Both the position numbers and the translations under genes were made by a program. Positions 25,492 through 33,907 of a stretch of 64,000 nucleotides of DNA are shown piece by piece. The number at the start of each line of letters is the position of its first letter. Position 1 is the stretch's first letter. The stretch is taken from positions 39,523 to 103,522 of the forward strand of contig NZ_JFCA01000028.1 of the NCBI RefSeq assembly GCF_000612585.1, given 5' to 3'. The notes under the pieces were generated by a model. That model saw nothing but the letters and a program-made list of their open reading frames with translations, was not told the origin of the DNA and ran no database searches. Source of the stretch: Pseudomonas sp. CHM02 (GTDB taxonomy: Bacteria; Pseudomonadota; Gammaproteobacteria; Pseudomonadales; Pseudomonadaceae).

Positions 25492-25507
25492 GTGTATATT
25501 CATCCAG
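25492..25507 (+). promoter_or_regulatory. LexA-box-like site upstream of uvrA
   Basis: GTG-N10-CAG, with TATATTCATC as the spacer, differs by one base from the LexA consensus CTG-N10-CAG. It directly follows a TTGACA (25486-25491) about 70 bases upstream of uvrA. The position suits SOS control, but the first half-site mismatch leaves it uncertain. Confidence 0.4.
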
Positions 25508-25557
25508 TCTTTAGCCGTATACTCCGGCATTATTTACGCCCGCCGTGCGAGGCCATC

Positions 25558-28392
25558 TTGGACAAGATCCTGATTCGTGGGGCTAGAACCCACAACCTGA
25601 AGAACATCGACCTGACCCTGCCCCGGGACAAACTGATCGTCATCACCGGCTTGTCCGGGTCCGGCAAATCGTCGCTGGCGTTCGACACGCTGTATGCCGA
25701 GGGCCAGCGTCGCTATGTGGAATCGCTGTCGGCCTATGCCCGCCAGTTCCTGTCGATGATGGAAAAGCCCGATGTCGACACCATTGAAGGCCTGTCGCCG
25801 GCGATTTCCATCGAGCAGAAGTCGACCTCCCATAACCCACGCTCCACCGTGGGCACCATTACCGAAATCTACGACTACCTGCGCCTGCTGTACGCACGGG
25901 TAGGTATTCCGCGTTGCCCGGACCACGACATTCCCCTGGAAGCCCAGACCGTCAGCCAGATGGTCGACCTGGTGCTGGCCCAACCGGAAGGCGCCAAGCT
26001 GATGCTGCTGGCACCGGTGATCCGTGAGCGCAAGGGTGAACACCTTTCCGTCTTCGAAGAGCTGCGCGCCCAAGGGTTTGTGCGTGCGCGGATCAACGGT
26101 AAGCTGTATGAGCTGGACGAAGCGCCGAAGCTCGACAAGCAGAAGAAGCACTCCATTGATGTGGTCGTCGACCGTTTCAAAGTGCGCGCCGACCTGCAGC
26201 AGCGCCTGGCGGAATCCTTCGAAACCGCGTTGAAGCTGGCCGACGGCATTGCCCTGGTGGCGCCGATGGATGACGAGCCAGGTGAAGAGATCATCTTCTC
26301 CGCGCGCTTTGCCTGCCCGATCTGCGGCCATGCCATCAGCGAGCTGGAACCCAAGCTGTTTTCCTTCAACAACCCTGCCGGCGCCTGCCCGACCTGTGAT
26401 GGCCTGGGGGTGAAGCAGTTCTTCGATATCAAGCGCCTGGTCAACGGTGACCTGACGCTGGCGGAGGGCGCGATTCGTGGCTGGGACAGGCGCAACGTCT
26501 ATTACTTCCAGATGCTGGGGTCATTGGCGTCGCACTATAAATTCAGCCTGGAAGTGCCGTTCAACCAACTGCCGGCGGACCAGCAGAAAGTCATCCTCAA
26601 TGGCAGCGGGTCGCAGAACGTCGACTTCAAGTACCTGAATGACCGTGGCGATATCGTCAAGCGCTCTCACCCGTTCGAAGGCATCGTGCCCAACCTCGAA
26701 CGTCGCTACCGCGAGACCGAGTCGGCCAGCGTGCGCGAAGAGTTGGCGAAATTCCTCAGCACACAACCTTGCCCGGATTGCCGCGGCACTCGCCTGCGTC
26801 GTGAGGCGCGGCATGTGTGGGTGGGCGAGAAGACATTGCCGGCGGTGACCAACCTGCCGATCGGGGATGCCTGTGAGTACTTTGGCGTACTCAAGCTGAC
26901 CGGCCGCCGTGGGGAAATCGCAGACAAGATACTCAAGGAGATTCGCGAGCGGCTGCAGTTCCTGGTCAACGTTGGCCTGGATTACCTGTCGCTGGATCGC
27001 AGTGCCGATACCTTGTCCGGCGGTGAAGCACAGCGCATCCGCCTGGCCAGCCAGATTGGCGCCGGCCTGGTGGGCGTGCTGTACATCCTCGATGAACCAT
27101 CGATTGGCCTGCACCAGCGCGACAACGATCGCCTGCTGGGTACGTTGAAACACCTGCGGGATATCGGCAACACGGTGATTGTGGTCGAGCATGATGAAGA
27201 CGCGATTCGCCTGGCAGACTACGTGGTCGACATCGGCCCGGGCGCGGGTGTGCATGGCGGGCATATTGTCGCCGAGGGCACGCCTGCCGAAGTCATGGCC
27301 CATCCGGATTCGCTGACCGGCAAATACCTGTCCGGCCGCGTGAAGATCGAAGTACCGGCCAAACGTACACCACGCAACAAGAAGCTGGCGCTGCACCTCA
27401 AGGGCGCGCGTGGCAACAACTTGCGCAATGTCGACCTGGAAATCCCACTTGGCCTGCTGACCTGCGTGACCGGTGTTTCCGGCTCGGGCAAATCGACACT
27501 GATCAACAATACGCTGTTTCCCCTGAGTGCCACCGCCCTGAACGGCGCGACCACCCTGGAAGCCGCTGCCCACGACAGCATCAAGGGCCTGGAACACCTG
27601 GACAAGGTGGTCGATATCGACCAGAGCCCGATTGGCCGTACACCGCGTTCCAACCCGGCGACCTACACCGGGTTGTTCACGCCGATTCGTGAGCTGTTTG
27701 CTGGCGTTCCGGAATCCCGCTCACGGGGTTACGGGCCGGGCCGGTTCTCGTTCAACGTCAAGGGCGGTCGCTGCGAAGCGTGCCAGGGCGATGGCCTGAT
27801 CAAGGTGGAGATGCACTTCCTCCCTGACATCTACGTGCCGTGCGATGTGTGCAAGAGCAAGCGCTACAACCGCGAGACCCTGGAGATCAAATACAAGGGC
27901 AAGAGCATCCACGAAACCCTGGAGATGACCATCGAGGAAGCGCGGGTGTTCTTCGACGCGGTCCCGGCGTTGGCGCGCAAGCTGCAGACGCTGATGGACG
28001 TGGGCTTGTCGTACATCAAGCTGGGACAATCGGCGACCACGCTCTCGGGGGGTGAGGCGCAGCGGGTAAAACTGTCTCGCGAGCTGTCCAAACGCGATAC
28101 CGGCAAGACCCTGTATATCCTCGATGAGCCGACCACCGGCCTGCACTTCGCGGATATCCAGCAACTGCTGGACGTGCTGCACCGCTTGCGCGACCACGGC
28201 AACACCGTGGTGGTGATCGAGCATAACCTTGACGTGATCAAGACCGCGGATTGGCTGGTCGACCTGGGGCCGGAAGGTGGTTCCAAGGGTGGCCAGATCA
28301 TCGCCGTCGGCACGCCAGAGCAGGTCTCCGAGATGCCTCAGTCGCACACCGGTTACTACCTGAAACCGTTGCTGGAACGCGACCGGGCCTGA
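25558..28392 (+). CDS. uvrA: Excinuclease ABC subunit A
   Basis: This 944-residue damage-recognition ATPase of nucleotide excision repair works as a dimer with UvrB. Two ABC modules are visible: Walker A GLSGSGKSS near residue 31 and GVSGSGKST near 640, with signatures LSGGEAQRIRLA and LSGGEAQRVKLS and Walker B segments LYILDEPSIGLH and LYILDEPTTGLH. Zinc modules include CPICGH..CPTCDG and CEACQGDG..CDVCKSKR. The start is a TTG at 25558, giving LDKILIRGARTHNLKNIDL, the standard UvrA N-terminus; upstream in-frame starts would add unrelated residues. Confidence 0.97.
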   Translation: MDKILIRGARTHNLKNIDLTLPRDKLIVITGLSGSGKSSLAFDTLYAEGQRRYVESLSAYARQFLSMMEKPDVDTIEGLSPAISIEQKSTSHNPRSTVGTITEIYDYLRLLYARVGIPRCPDHDIPLEAQTVSQMVDLVLAQPEGAKLMLLAPVIRERKGEHLSVFEELRAQGFVRARINGKLYELDEAPKLDKQKKHSIDVVVDRFKVRADLQQRLAESFETALKLADGIALVAPMDDEPGEEIIFSARFACPICGHAISELEPKLFSFNNPAGACPTCDGLGVKQFFDIKRLVNGDLTLAEGAIRGWDRRNVYYFQMLGSLASHYKFSLEVPFNQLPADQQKVILNGSGSQNVDFKYLNDRGDIVKRSHPFEGIVPNLERRYRETESASVREELAKFLSTQPCPDCRGTRLRREARHVWVGEKTLPAVTNLPIGDACEYFGVLKLTGRRGEIADKILKEIRERLQFLVNVGLDYLSLDRSADTLSGGEAQRIRLASQIGAGLVGVLYILDEPSIGLHQRDNDRLLGTLKHLRDIGNTVIVVEHDEDAIRLADYVVDIGPGAGVHGGHIVAEGTPAEVMAHPDSLTGKYLSGRVKIEVPAKRTPRNKKLALHLKGARGNNLRNVDLEIPLGLLTCVTGVSGSGKSTLINNTLFPLSATALNGATTLEAAAHDSIKGLEHLDKVVDIDQSPIGRTPRSNPATYTGLFTPIRELFAGVPESRSRGYGPGRFSFNVKGGRCEACQGDGLIKVEMHFLPDIYVPCDVCKSKRYNRETLEIKYKGKSIHETLEMTIEEARVFFDAVPALARKLQTLMDVGLSYIKLGQSATTLSGGEAQRVKLSRELSKRDTGKTLYILDEPTTGLHFADIQQLLDVLHRLRDHGNTVVVIEHNLDVIKTADWLVDLGPEGGSKGGQIIAVGTPEQVSEMPQSHTGYYLKPLLERDRA

Positions 28393-28409
28393 CTTTATCG
28401 AGCCCAATG

Positions 28410-28447
28410 AAAAGCCCCTGTCACGTTGCGGTGACAGGGGCTTTTTT
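28410..28447. terminator. Bidirectional intrinsic terminator (uvrA / bfr)
   Basis: A 14-base perfect stem, AAAGCCCCTGTCAC with GTGACAGGGGCTTT, has a hexaloop and a T-run on the plus strand. The A-run on the left serves the minus strand. Confidence 0.95.
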
Positions 28448-28458
28448 GCAGCCGGGAA

Positions 28459-28923
28459 TCAGAACTGCGATTGCAGGTAATTCTCCAGGCCGATCAGCTT
28501 GATCAGGCCCAACTGCTTTTCAAGCCAGTAGGTGTGATCTTCTTCGGTGTCATTCAACTGCACCCGCAGAATTTCGCGGGTAACATAGTCGTTGTGCTGC
28601 TCGCAGAGCTCGATGCCTTTGCAAAGCGCGGCACGGACCTTGTACTCGAGGCGCAGGTCGGCAGCGAGCATGTCAGGCACCGTGGTACCCACATCCAGAT
28701 CGTCGGGACGCATACGCGGCGTGCCTTCGAGCATGAGGATACGGCGCATCAATGCGTCGGCGTGCTGTGCCTCTTCTTCCATCTCGTGATTGATACGCTC
28801 GTAGAGCTCGGTAAAGCCCCAGTCTTCGTACATACGCGAGTGGATGAAATATTGGTCACGAGCAGCCAGTTCGCCCGTCAGCAACGTGTTGAGGTAATCG
28901 ATTACGTCGGGGTGACCTTGCAT
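28459..28923 (-). CDS. bfr: Bacterioferritin-family ferritin (BfrA/FtnA type)
   Basis: This 154-residue four-helix protein of the 24-mer iron-storage cage has ferroxidase ligands Glu18, Glu51, His54 and the later EQHNDY and DTEEDH helices. The residue at position 52, which is the haem-ligating Met in true bacterioferritins, is Ala (EEEAQHAD). The same loss is found in P. aeruginosa PA4235, first named bfrA and later FtnA. It probably stores iron without haem or mixes with a haem-binding subunit. The start at 28923 follows GGGAGATG. It lies next to katA, as in other pseudomonads, linking iron storage with peroxide defence. Confidence 0.93.
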   Translation of the reverse strand: MQGHPDVIDYLNTLLTGELAARDQYFIHSRMYEDWGFTELYERINHEMEEEAQHADALMRRILMLEGTPRMRPDDLDVGTTVPDMLAADLRLEYKVRAALCKGIELCEQHNDYVTREILRVQLNDTEEDHTYWLEKQLGLIKLIGLENYLQSQF

Positions 28924-29036
28924 CGCCCTACATCTCCCTGCTTGAAAGTCTGTAGTTTGAACCATGATGACTCGAAGGTCACGGGACCAACGGCAGAAAA
29001 GTGAAGATTTCCGGAGAAAAGTAGCTGAAATAACGC

Positions 29037-29062
29037 AAAAACCGCCCAAATGAGGGCGGTTC
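29037..29062 (-). terminator. Intrinsic terminator after katA
   Basis: On the minus strand, AACCGCCC-TCAT-TTGGGCGGTT is followed by a T-run, 16 bases after the katA stop. It separates katA transcripts from bfr. Confidence 0.9.
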
Positions 29063-29078
29063 TGCTTATCGTTTAGAG

Positions 29079-30527
29079 TTAGTTAAGCGATACACCCAGT
29101 GCCTTTGCGATTGCTTCTCCATAAGCAGGATCTGCCTTGTAGAAGTGCTGCAGTTGACGCTGGACCACATCGCTGGAAACGCCACCCATCGCACCGGCGA
29201 TGTTGCTGGTGAGCAACGCTTTCTGCTCATCGTTCATCAGGCGGAACAGCGCACCGGCGTGGCTGTAGTAATCAGTGTCTTCACGGTGATCGTAACGATC
29301 AGCGGCACCGCTCAAAGCCAAGGCAGGCTCAGCGTACTGAGGTGCTTGTTTCGGTGCATCAGCGTAGCTGTTCGGCTCGTAGTTGGGCGCCGCGCCACCG
29401 TTGCTGCCGAATGCCATCGAGCCGTCACGCTGGTAGCTGTTGACTGGGCTGCGCGGGGCATTCACCGGCAGTTGCTGGTGGTTGGTACCGACGCGGTAGC
29501 GGTGGGCATCGGCGTACGCGAACACACGACCTTGCAGCATGCGGTCTGGCGACAGGCCGACACCGGGAACCATGTTGCTCGGGCCGAATGCAGCCTGTTC
29601 CACTTCAGCGAAGTAGTTCTGCGGGTTGCGGTTCAATTCCAGCTCGCCGACTTCGATCAACGGGAACTCCTTCTGCGACCAGGTTTTGGTCACATCGAAA
29701 GGGTTCTCGTAATGAGCGTTGGCCTGGGCCTCGGTCATGATCTGGATGCAGACACGCCATTTCGGGAAATCACCGCGCTCGATCGCACCAAACAGATCGC
29801 GCTGGGCGTAATCAGGGTCGGTACCGGCCAGGCGTGCAGCTTCGGCCGGCGCCAGGTTCTTGATGCCCTGCTTGGTCTTGTAGTGCCACTTGACCCAGTG
29901 ACGCTCGCCCTTGGCGTTGATCAGGCTGTAGGTGTGGCTGCCGAAGCCGTGCATATGACGGTAGCCATCAGGGATGCCACGGTCCGAAAACAGAATGGTG
30001 ACCTGGTGCAGCGCCTCTGGGGAGTGCGACCAGAAGTCCCACATCATTTGTGCGCTTTTCAGGTTGCTTTGTGGCAAGCGCTTCTGGGTGTGGATAAAGT
30101 CGGGGAACTTCAATGGATCACGAATGAAGAAGACAGGGGTGTTGTTACCCACGATGTCCCAGTTGCCTTCTTCGGTGTAGAACTTCAGGGCAAAACCACG
30201 TGGGTCACGCTCGGTGTCAGCCGAACCGCGTTCGCCGCCTACAGTCGAAAACCGCAGGAAGGTCGGGGTTTGCTTGCCGATGGACTCAAACAGCTTGGCG
30301 CTGGTGTACTGCGTAATGTCTTGGGTAACGGTGAAGGTGCCATAGGCGCCCGAGCCCTTGGCGTGTACGCGGCGCTCAGGAATGTTTTCACGGTTGAAGT
30401 GAGCGAGCTTCTCGATCAGATGAAAATCGTCGAGCAGCAACGGACCGCGCGGACCGGCGGAACGGGAATTCTGGTTATCCGCAACGGGCGCACCGCTGGC
30501 GGTAGTAAGGATTTTATTCTGGCTCAT
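29079..30527 (-). CDS. katA: Catalase (monofunctional haem catalase)
   Basis: This small-subunit (clade 3) catalase of 482 residues decomposes hydrogen peroxide. Visible residues are the distal His in RRVHAKGSGAYG, the Asn in VGNNTPVFFIRDP, and the proximal haem Tyr in RVFAYADAHRYR; the substrate-access segment RFSTVGGERGSADTERDPRG is intact. No signal peptide is seen. The ATG at 30527 was chosen over a TTG two codons upstream. The 238-base gap upstream holds a weak OxyR-like half site (ATAG-N7-CTAC at 30632-30646), which fits peroxide induction but is not convincing. Confidence 0.97.
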   Translation of the reverse strand: MSQNKILTTASGAPVADNQNSRSAGPRGPLLLDDFHLIEKLAHFNRENIPERRVHAKGSGAYGTFTVTQDITQYTSAKLFESIGKQTPTFLRFSTVGGERGSADTERDPRGFALKFYTEEGNWDIVGNNTPVFFIRDPLKFPDFIHTQKRLPQSNLKSAQMMWDFWSHSPEALHQVTILFSDRGIPDGYRHMHGFGSHTYSLINAKGERHWVKWHYKTKQGIKNLAPAEAARLAGTDPDYAQRDLFGAIERGDFPKWRVCIQIMTEAQANAHYENPFDVTKTWSQKEFPLIEVGELELNRNPQNYFAEVEQAAFGPSNMVPGVGLSPDRMLQGRVFAYADAHRYRVGTNHQQLPVNAPRSPVNSYQRDGSMAFGSNGGAAPNYEPNSYADAPKQAPQYAEPALALSGAADRYDHREDTDYYSHAGALFRLMNDEQKALLTSNIAGAMGGVSSDVVQRQLQHFYKADPAYGEAIAKALGVSLN

Positions 30528-30720
30528 GCTCAATTTCCCTCAGGTCGGACTTGGAACTGCCGGCTAATCGGCTTGGAGGAAGTATTGATCATCAATATGA
30601 CGTCTACAAATTCATTAAATTGTAGGTGGCGATAGAGAATAACTACCAAGATCCCCAAACCTCATAGTGCCAGGTACAACCCATGAAGGCTGGTTTGCAT
30701 CGCGCTTTTATTACGCGCAC

Positions 30721-30746
30721 AAAAAACCGGGCACTAGGCCCGGTTC
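30721..30746 (-). terminator. Intrinsic terminator of the alpha operon (after rplQ)
   Basis: On the minus strand, AACCGGGC-CTAGT-GCCCGGTT is followed by TTTT, 20 bases past the rplQ stop. It ends the long ribosomal protein transcript. Confidence 0.93.
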
Positions 30747-30765
30747 TTCGATACAGCTTGTCGTC

Positions 30766-31152
30766 TTACTCGGCGCTTACAGCTTCGCCAGCAGTAGCAC
30801 GATCAACCAACTCGACGTACGCCATAGGCGCGTTGTCGCCAGCGCGGAAACCGCACTTGAGGATGCGCAGGTAGCCACCCTCACGGGTAGCGTAACGCTT
30901 GCCCAGGTCGTTGAAAAGCTTACCAACGATAGCTTTCGAACGAGTACGGTCGAAAGCCAGACGGCGGTTAGCCAGGCTGTCTGTCTTGGCCAAAGTGATC
31001 AGCGGCTCAGCAACGCGACGCAGTTCTTTAGCTTTCGGCAGTGTAGTTTTGATCAGCTCGTGCTCGAACAGCGACACCGCCATGTTTTGGAACATGGCCT
31101 TGCGGTGCGAGCTGGTACGGCTCAGGTGACGACCACTTTTACGATGACGCAT
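30766..31152 (-). CDS. rplQ: 50S ribosomal protein L17
   Basis: At 128 residues it is the normal length. It opens [20 protein letters not shown], the basic 23S-rRNA-binding segment, and ends with the short acidic pseudomonad tail [11 protein letters not shown]17 sits near the exit tunnel of the large subunit. It is the last gene of the alpha operon, directly downstream of rpoA and followed by a terminator. Confidence 0.98.
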
Positions 31153-31193
31153 GGTTCATTCCTTACCAAACTCACGTTCGGTGATTACGACGA

Positions 31194-32195
31194 TCAGGCA
31201 GTCGCCTTGTCGTCCTTCTTAAGACTTGCAGGCGGCCAGTTGTCGAGGCGCATGCCGAGGGACAGACCGCGGGAGGCCAGAACGTCCTTGATTTCAGTCA
31301 AGGATTTCTTGCCCAGGTTCGGAGTCTTCAACAGTTCTACTTCGGTACGCTGAATCAGGTCGCCGATGTAGTAAATGTTTTCCGCCTTAAGGCAGTTAGC
31401 CGAACGTACAGTCAGTTCCAGATCGTCAACCGGGCGAAGCAGGATCGGATCGATCTCGTCTTCCTGCTCGATTACCACTGGTTCGCTATCACCTTTGAGG
31501 TCGACGAACGCAGCCAACTGCTGTTGCAGGATGGTTGCAGCGCGGCGGATAGCCTCTTCAGGATCCAGGGTACCGTTGGTTTCCAGATCAATAACCAGCT
31601 TGTCCAGGTTAGTACGCTGCTCGACACGGGCGTTTTCCACCACGTATGCGATGCGGCGAACCGGGCTGAACGAAGAGTCAAGCTGCAAGCGACCAATGCT
31701 GCGGCTTTCGTCTTCATCGCTCTGACGCGAGTCGGCCGGTTCATAACCACGACCACGAGCTACGGTGAGCTTCATGTTCAGGGCGCCGTTAGACGCCAGG
31801 TTAGCGATTACGTGATCGGGGTTAACGATCTCGACATCATGATCCAGCTGAATATCGGCAGCGGTAACCACCCCCGAACCCTTCTTCGACAAGGTCAGCG
31901 TAACTTCGTCACGGCCGTGCAGCTTGATAGCCAGACCTTTAAGGTTCAACAGGATTTCAATTACGTCTTCCTGTACACCTTCGATGGCGCTGTACTCGTG
32001 GAGCACACCGTCAATCTCGGCCTCGACTACTGCACAGCCGGGCATTGAGGACAACAGGATGCGGCGCAGCGCGTTGCCCAGGGTGTGGCCAAAACCACGC
32101 TCGAGAGGCTCGAGAGTAATTTTGGCGCGGGTTGGACTGACAACCTGCACATCAATGTGGCGGGGTGTCAGGAACTCATTTACCGAAATCTGCAT
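31194..32195 (-). CDS. rpoA: DNA-directed RNA polymerase subunit alpha
   Basis: It has 333 residues. The N-terminal domain (1-about 230) assembles beta and beta'. A flexible linker and the C-terminal domain (RSANCLKAENIYYIGDLIQ.. to LGMRLDNWPP) follow; the latter contacts UP elements and activators, and the DNA-binding Arg and Asn-Cys-Leu-Lys residues are present. Its place between rpsD and rplQ is the usual one, so polymerase and ribosome synthesis are co-expressed. No change from the family pattern is seen. Confidence 0.99.
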   Translation of the reverse strand: MQISVNEFLTPRHIDVQVVSPTRAKITLEPLERGFGHTLGNALRRILLSSMPGCAVVEAEIDGVLHEYSAIEGVQEDVIEILLNLKGLAIKLHGRDEVTLTLSKKGSGVVTAADIQLDHDVEIVNPDHVIANLASNGALNMKLTVARGRGYEPADSRQSDEDESRSIGRLQLDSSFSPVRRIAYVVENARVEQRTNLDKLVIDLETNGTLDPEEAIRRAATILQQQLAAFVDLKGDSEPVVIEQEDEIDPILLRPVDDLELTVRSANCLKAENIYYIGDLIQRTEVELLKTPNLGKKSLTEIKDVLASRGLSLGMRLDNWPPASLKKDDKATA

Positions 32196-32217
32196 GGATG
32201 CACCTATTTTCTAGCCC

Positions 32218-32838
32218 TTACTTGGAGTAGAGCTCGACAATCAGGCTTTCGTTGATGTCGGCGGACAGATCACTGCGAGCAGGAACGTTCTTGAAAACGC
32301 CCGACTTCTTCTCAGTGTCTACTTCTACCCATTCTACGCGGCCACGTTGGGCACACAGATCGAGAGCTTGGACAATGCGAAGTTGGTTTTTTGCTTTCTC
32401 GCGAACTGCGACCACGTCACCAGCACGAACCTGGTAGGACGGAACGTTTACGGTCTGACCGTTAACGCTGATCGACTTGTGCGATACCAGCTGACGGGAT
32501 TCGGCACGAGTCGAACCAAAGCCCATACGGTATACAACGTTGTCCAGACGGCATTCGAGCAGTTGCAGCAGGTTTTCACCGGTTGCACCTTTCTTGCCAG
32601 CAGCTTCTTTATAGTAGCCGCTGAACTGACGCTCGAGAACGCCGTAGATACGACGGACCTTCTGCTTTTCACGCAGTTGGGTGCCGTAATCGGACTGGCG
32701 ACCGCGGCGTTGGCCGTGGATACCAGGTGCTGCTTCAATGTTGCACTTCGATTCGATCGCGCGCACGCCGCTCTTCAGGAAGAGATCGGTGCCTTCGCGA
32801 CGAGCGAGTTTGCATTTTGGACCAATGTAACGAGCCAT
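32218..32838 (-). CDS. rpsD: 30S ribosomal protein S4
   Basis: It has 206 residues, opens MARYIGPKCKLARREG and carries the S4 RNA-binding domain in the second half (LDNVVYRMGFGSTRAESRQL). S4 nucleates 16S rRNA assembly and in E. coli represses the alpha operon by binding its leader. This is the longer Gram-negative form. The linker near residues 40-55 (PGIHGQRRGRQSDYG) is the usual rRNA-binding loop. Confidence 0.99.
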   Translation of the reverse strand: MARYIGPKCKLARREGTDLFLKSGVRAIESKCNIEAAPGIHGQRRGRQSDYGTQLREKQKVRRIYGVLERQFSGYYKEAAGKKGATGENLLQLLECRLDNVVYRMGFGSTRAESRQLVSHKSISVNGQTVNVPSYQVRAGDVVAVREKAKNQLRIVQALDLCAQRGRVEWVEVDTEKKSGVFKNVPARSDLSADINESLIVELYSK

Positions 32839-32856
32839 TCTTTACAATCTCCTGGA

Positions 32857-33246
32857 TTACACGCGGCGCTTCTTCGGCGGACGGCACCCGTTGTGCGGGA
32901 TTGGCGTCACGTCGGTGATGCTGGCGATCTTATAGCCACAGCCGTTCAAAGCACGGACAGCAGACTCACGACCTGGACCTGGACCTTTGACGTTAACGTC
33001 GAGGTTTTTCAGGCCGTATTCCAGCGCAGCTTGACCAGCACGTTCAGCAGCTACTTGAGCAGCAAACGGGGTGGACTTGCGGGAACCGCGGAAACCCGAA
33101 CCACCGGAGGTAGCCCAAGAAAGCGCGTTACCTTGACGGTCGGTGATGGTCACGATGGTGTTGTTAAAAGAAGCATGGATGTGGGCGATGCCATCAACCA
33201 CTGTCTTTTTAACTTTTTTACGAGGACGAGCAGCAGGTTTTGCCAT
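32857..33246 (-). CDS. rpsK: 30S ribosomal protein S11
   Basis: It has 129 residues with a Lys/Arg-rich start (KPAARPRKKVKK), core AHIHASFNNTIVTITDRQGN and the conserved C-terminal PHNGCRPPKKRRV. It forms the platform of the small subunit near the mRNA exit. It is part of the alpha operon between rpsM and rpsD. Confidence 0.99.
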   Translation of the reverse strand: MAKPAARPRKKVKKTVVDGIAHIHASFNNTIVTITDRQGNALSWATSGGSGFRGSRKSTPFAAQVAAERAGQAALEYGLKNLDVNVKGPGPGRESAVRALNGCGYKIASITDVTPIPHNGCRPPKKRRV

Positions 33247-33276
33247 GATAATTTTCCTGTCGATTCGCTGGGGCGA

Positions 33277-33633
33277 TTACTTGCGGATCGGCTTACGCGG
33301 ACCTTTACGGGTACGCGCGTTAGTCTTGGTACGCTGACCGCGTACTGGAAGACCACGACGATGACGCAGACCGCGATAGCAACCGAGGTCCATCAAACGC
33401 TTGATTTTCATGTTGATTTCGCGACGCAGGTCACCTTCAGTGGTGAACTTCGCCACTTCGCCACGCAGCTGTTCAATCTGCTCGTCGCTCAGATCCTTGA
33501 TCTTAGCGGCTGGGTTTACCCCAGCAACCGCGCAAATTTTCTGCGCAGTAGTGCGACCAACACCATAGATGTAGGTCAGCGAGATAACAGTGTGCTTGTT
33601 ATCTGGAATGTTAACGCCTGCAATACGGGCCAT
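33277..33633 (-). CDS. rpsM: 30S ribosomal protein S13
   Basis: It has 118 residues and opens MARIAGVNIPDNKHTVISLT. It includes the helix-two-turns-helix region and the basic tail TNARTRKGPRKPIRK that reaches toward the P-site tRNA. It makes inter-subunit contacts with L5. It begins the alpha operon segment after a hairpin that separates it from rpmJ. Confidence 0.99.
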   Translation of the reverse strand: MARIAGVNIPDNKHTVISLTYIYGVGRTTAQKICAVAGVNPAAKIKDLSDEQIEQLRGEVAKFTTEGDLRREINMKIKRLMDLGCYRGLRHRRGLPVRGQRTKTNARTRKGPRKPIRK

Positions 33634-33721
33634 TCAGTGGGACTCCAATTGACAGCTACCTACGCCCCGGAAGCCAAGAAATAGGGCGCGAGATAATATC
33701 GCTGTAATAACAAATAATCAA

Positions 33722-33745
33722 CCCGGCAGCGCACTAGCTGCCGGG
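33722..33745 (-). terminator. Strong hairpin between rpmJ and rpsM
   Basis: A perfect 9-base stem CCCGGCAGC/GCTGCCGGG with a 6-base loop is followed on the minus strand by TTGATTATTTG. It may be an attenuator or processing site at the spc/alpha boundary. The weak T-run argues against full termination. Confidence 0.6.
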
Positions 33746-33762
33746 CTTCAAGCGGATCACAC

Positions 33763-33879
33763 TCAGCCTTGGCGCTGTTTGTGACGCGGTTCCGCGCTGC
33801 AAATTACTCGAACAACACCTTCGCGGCGAATAATCTTGCAGTTACGGCACAGCTTTTTCACCGATGCACGAACTTTCAT
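33763..33879 (-). CDS. rpmJ: 50S ribosomal protein L36
   Basis: It has 38 residues, too short for a standard ORF cut-off. It reads [15 protein letters not shown].. to ..[10 protein letters not shown], with Cys11, Cys14, Cys27 and His32 forming the zinc ribbon. This is the zinc-containing C+ form; many bacteria also keep a zinc-free paralogue used under zinc limitation, which is not in this window. It lies between secY and rpsM in the normal order. Confidence 0.97.
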
Positions 33880-33907
33880 CACCAACTCCTCGAACCTTAT
33901 GGGGTAC

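Noticed and set aside
30632..30646. ATAG-N7-CTAC upstream of katA as an OxyR site
   Set aside because: Only one half of the extended OxyR pattern is visible and one base deviates, so it is mentioned only in the katA entry.
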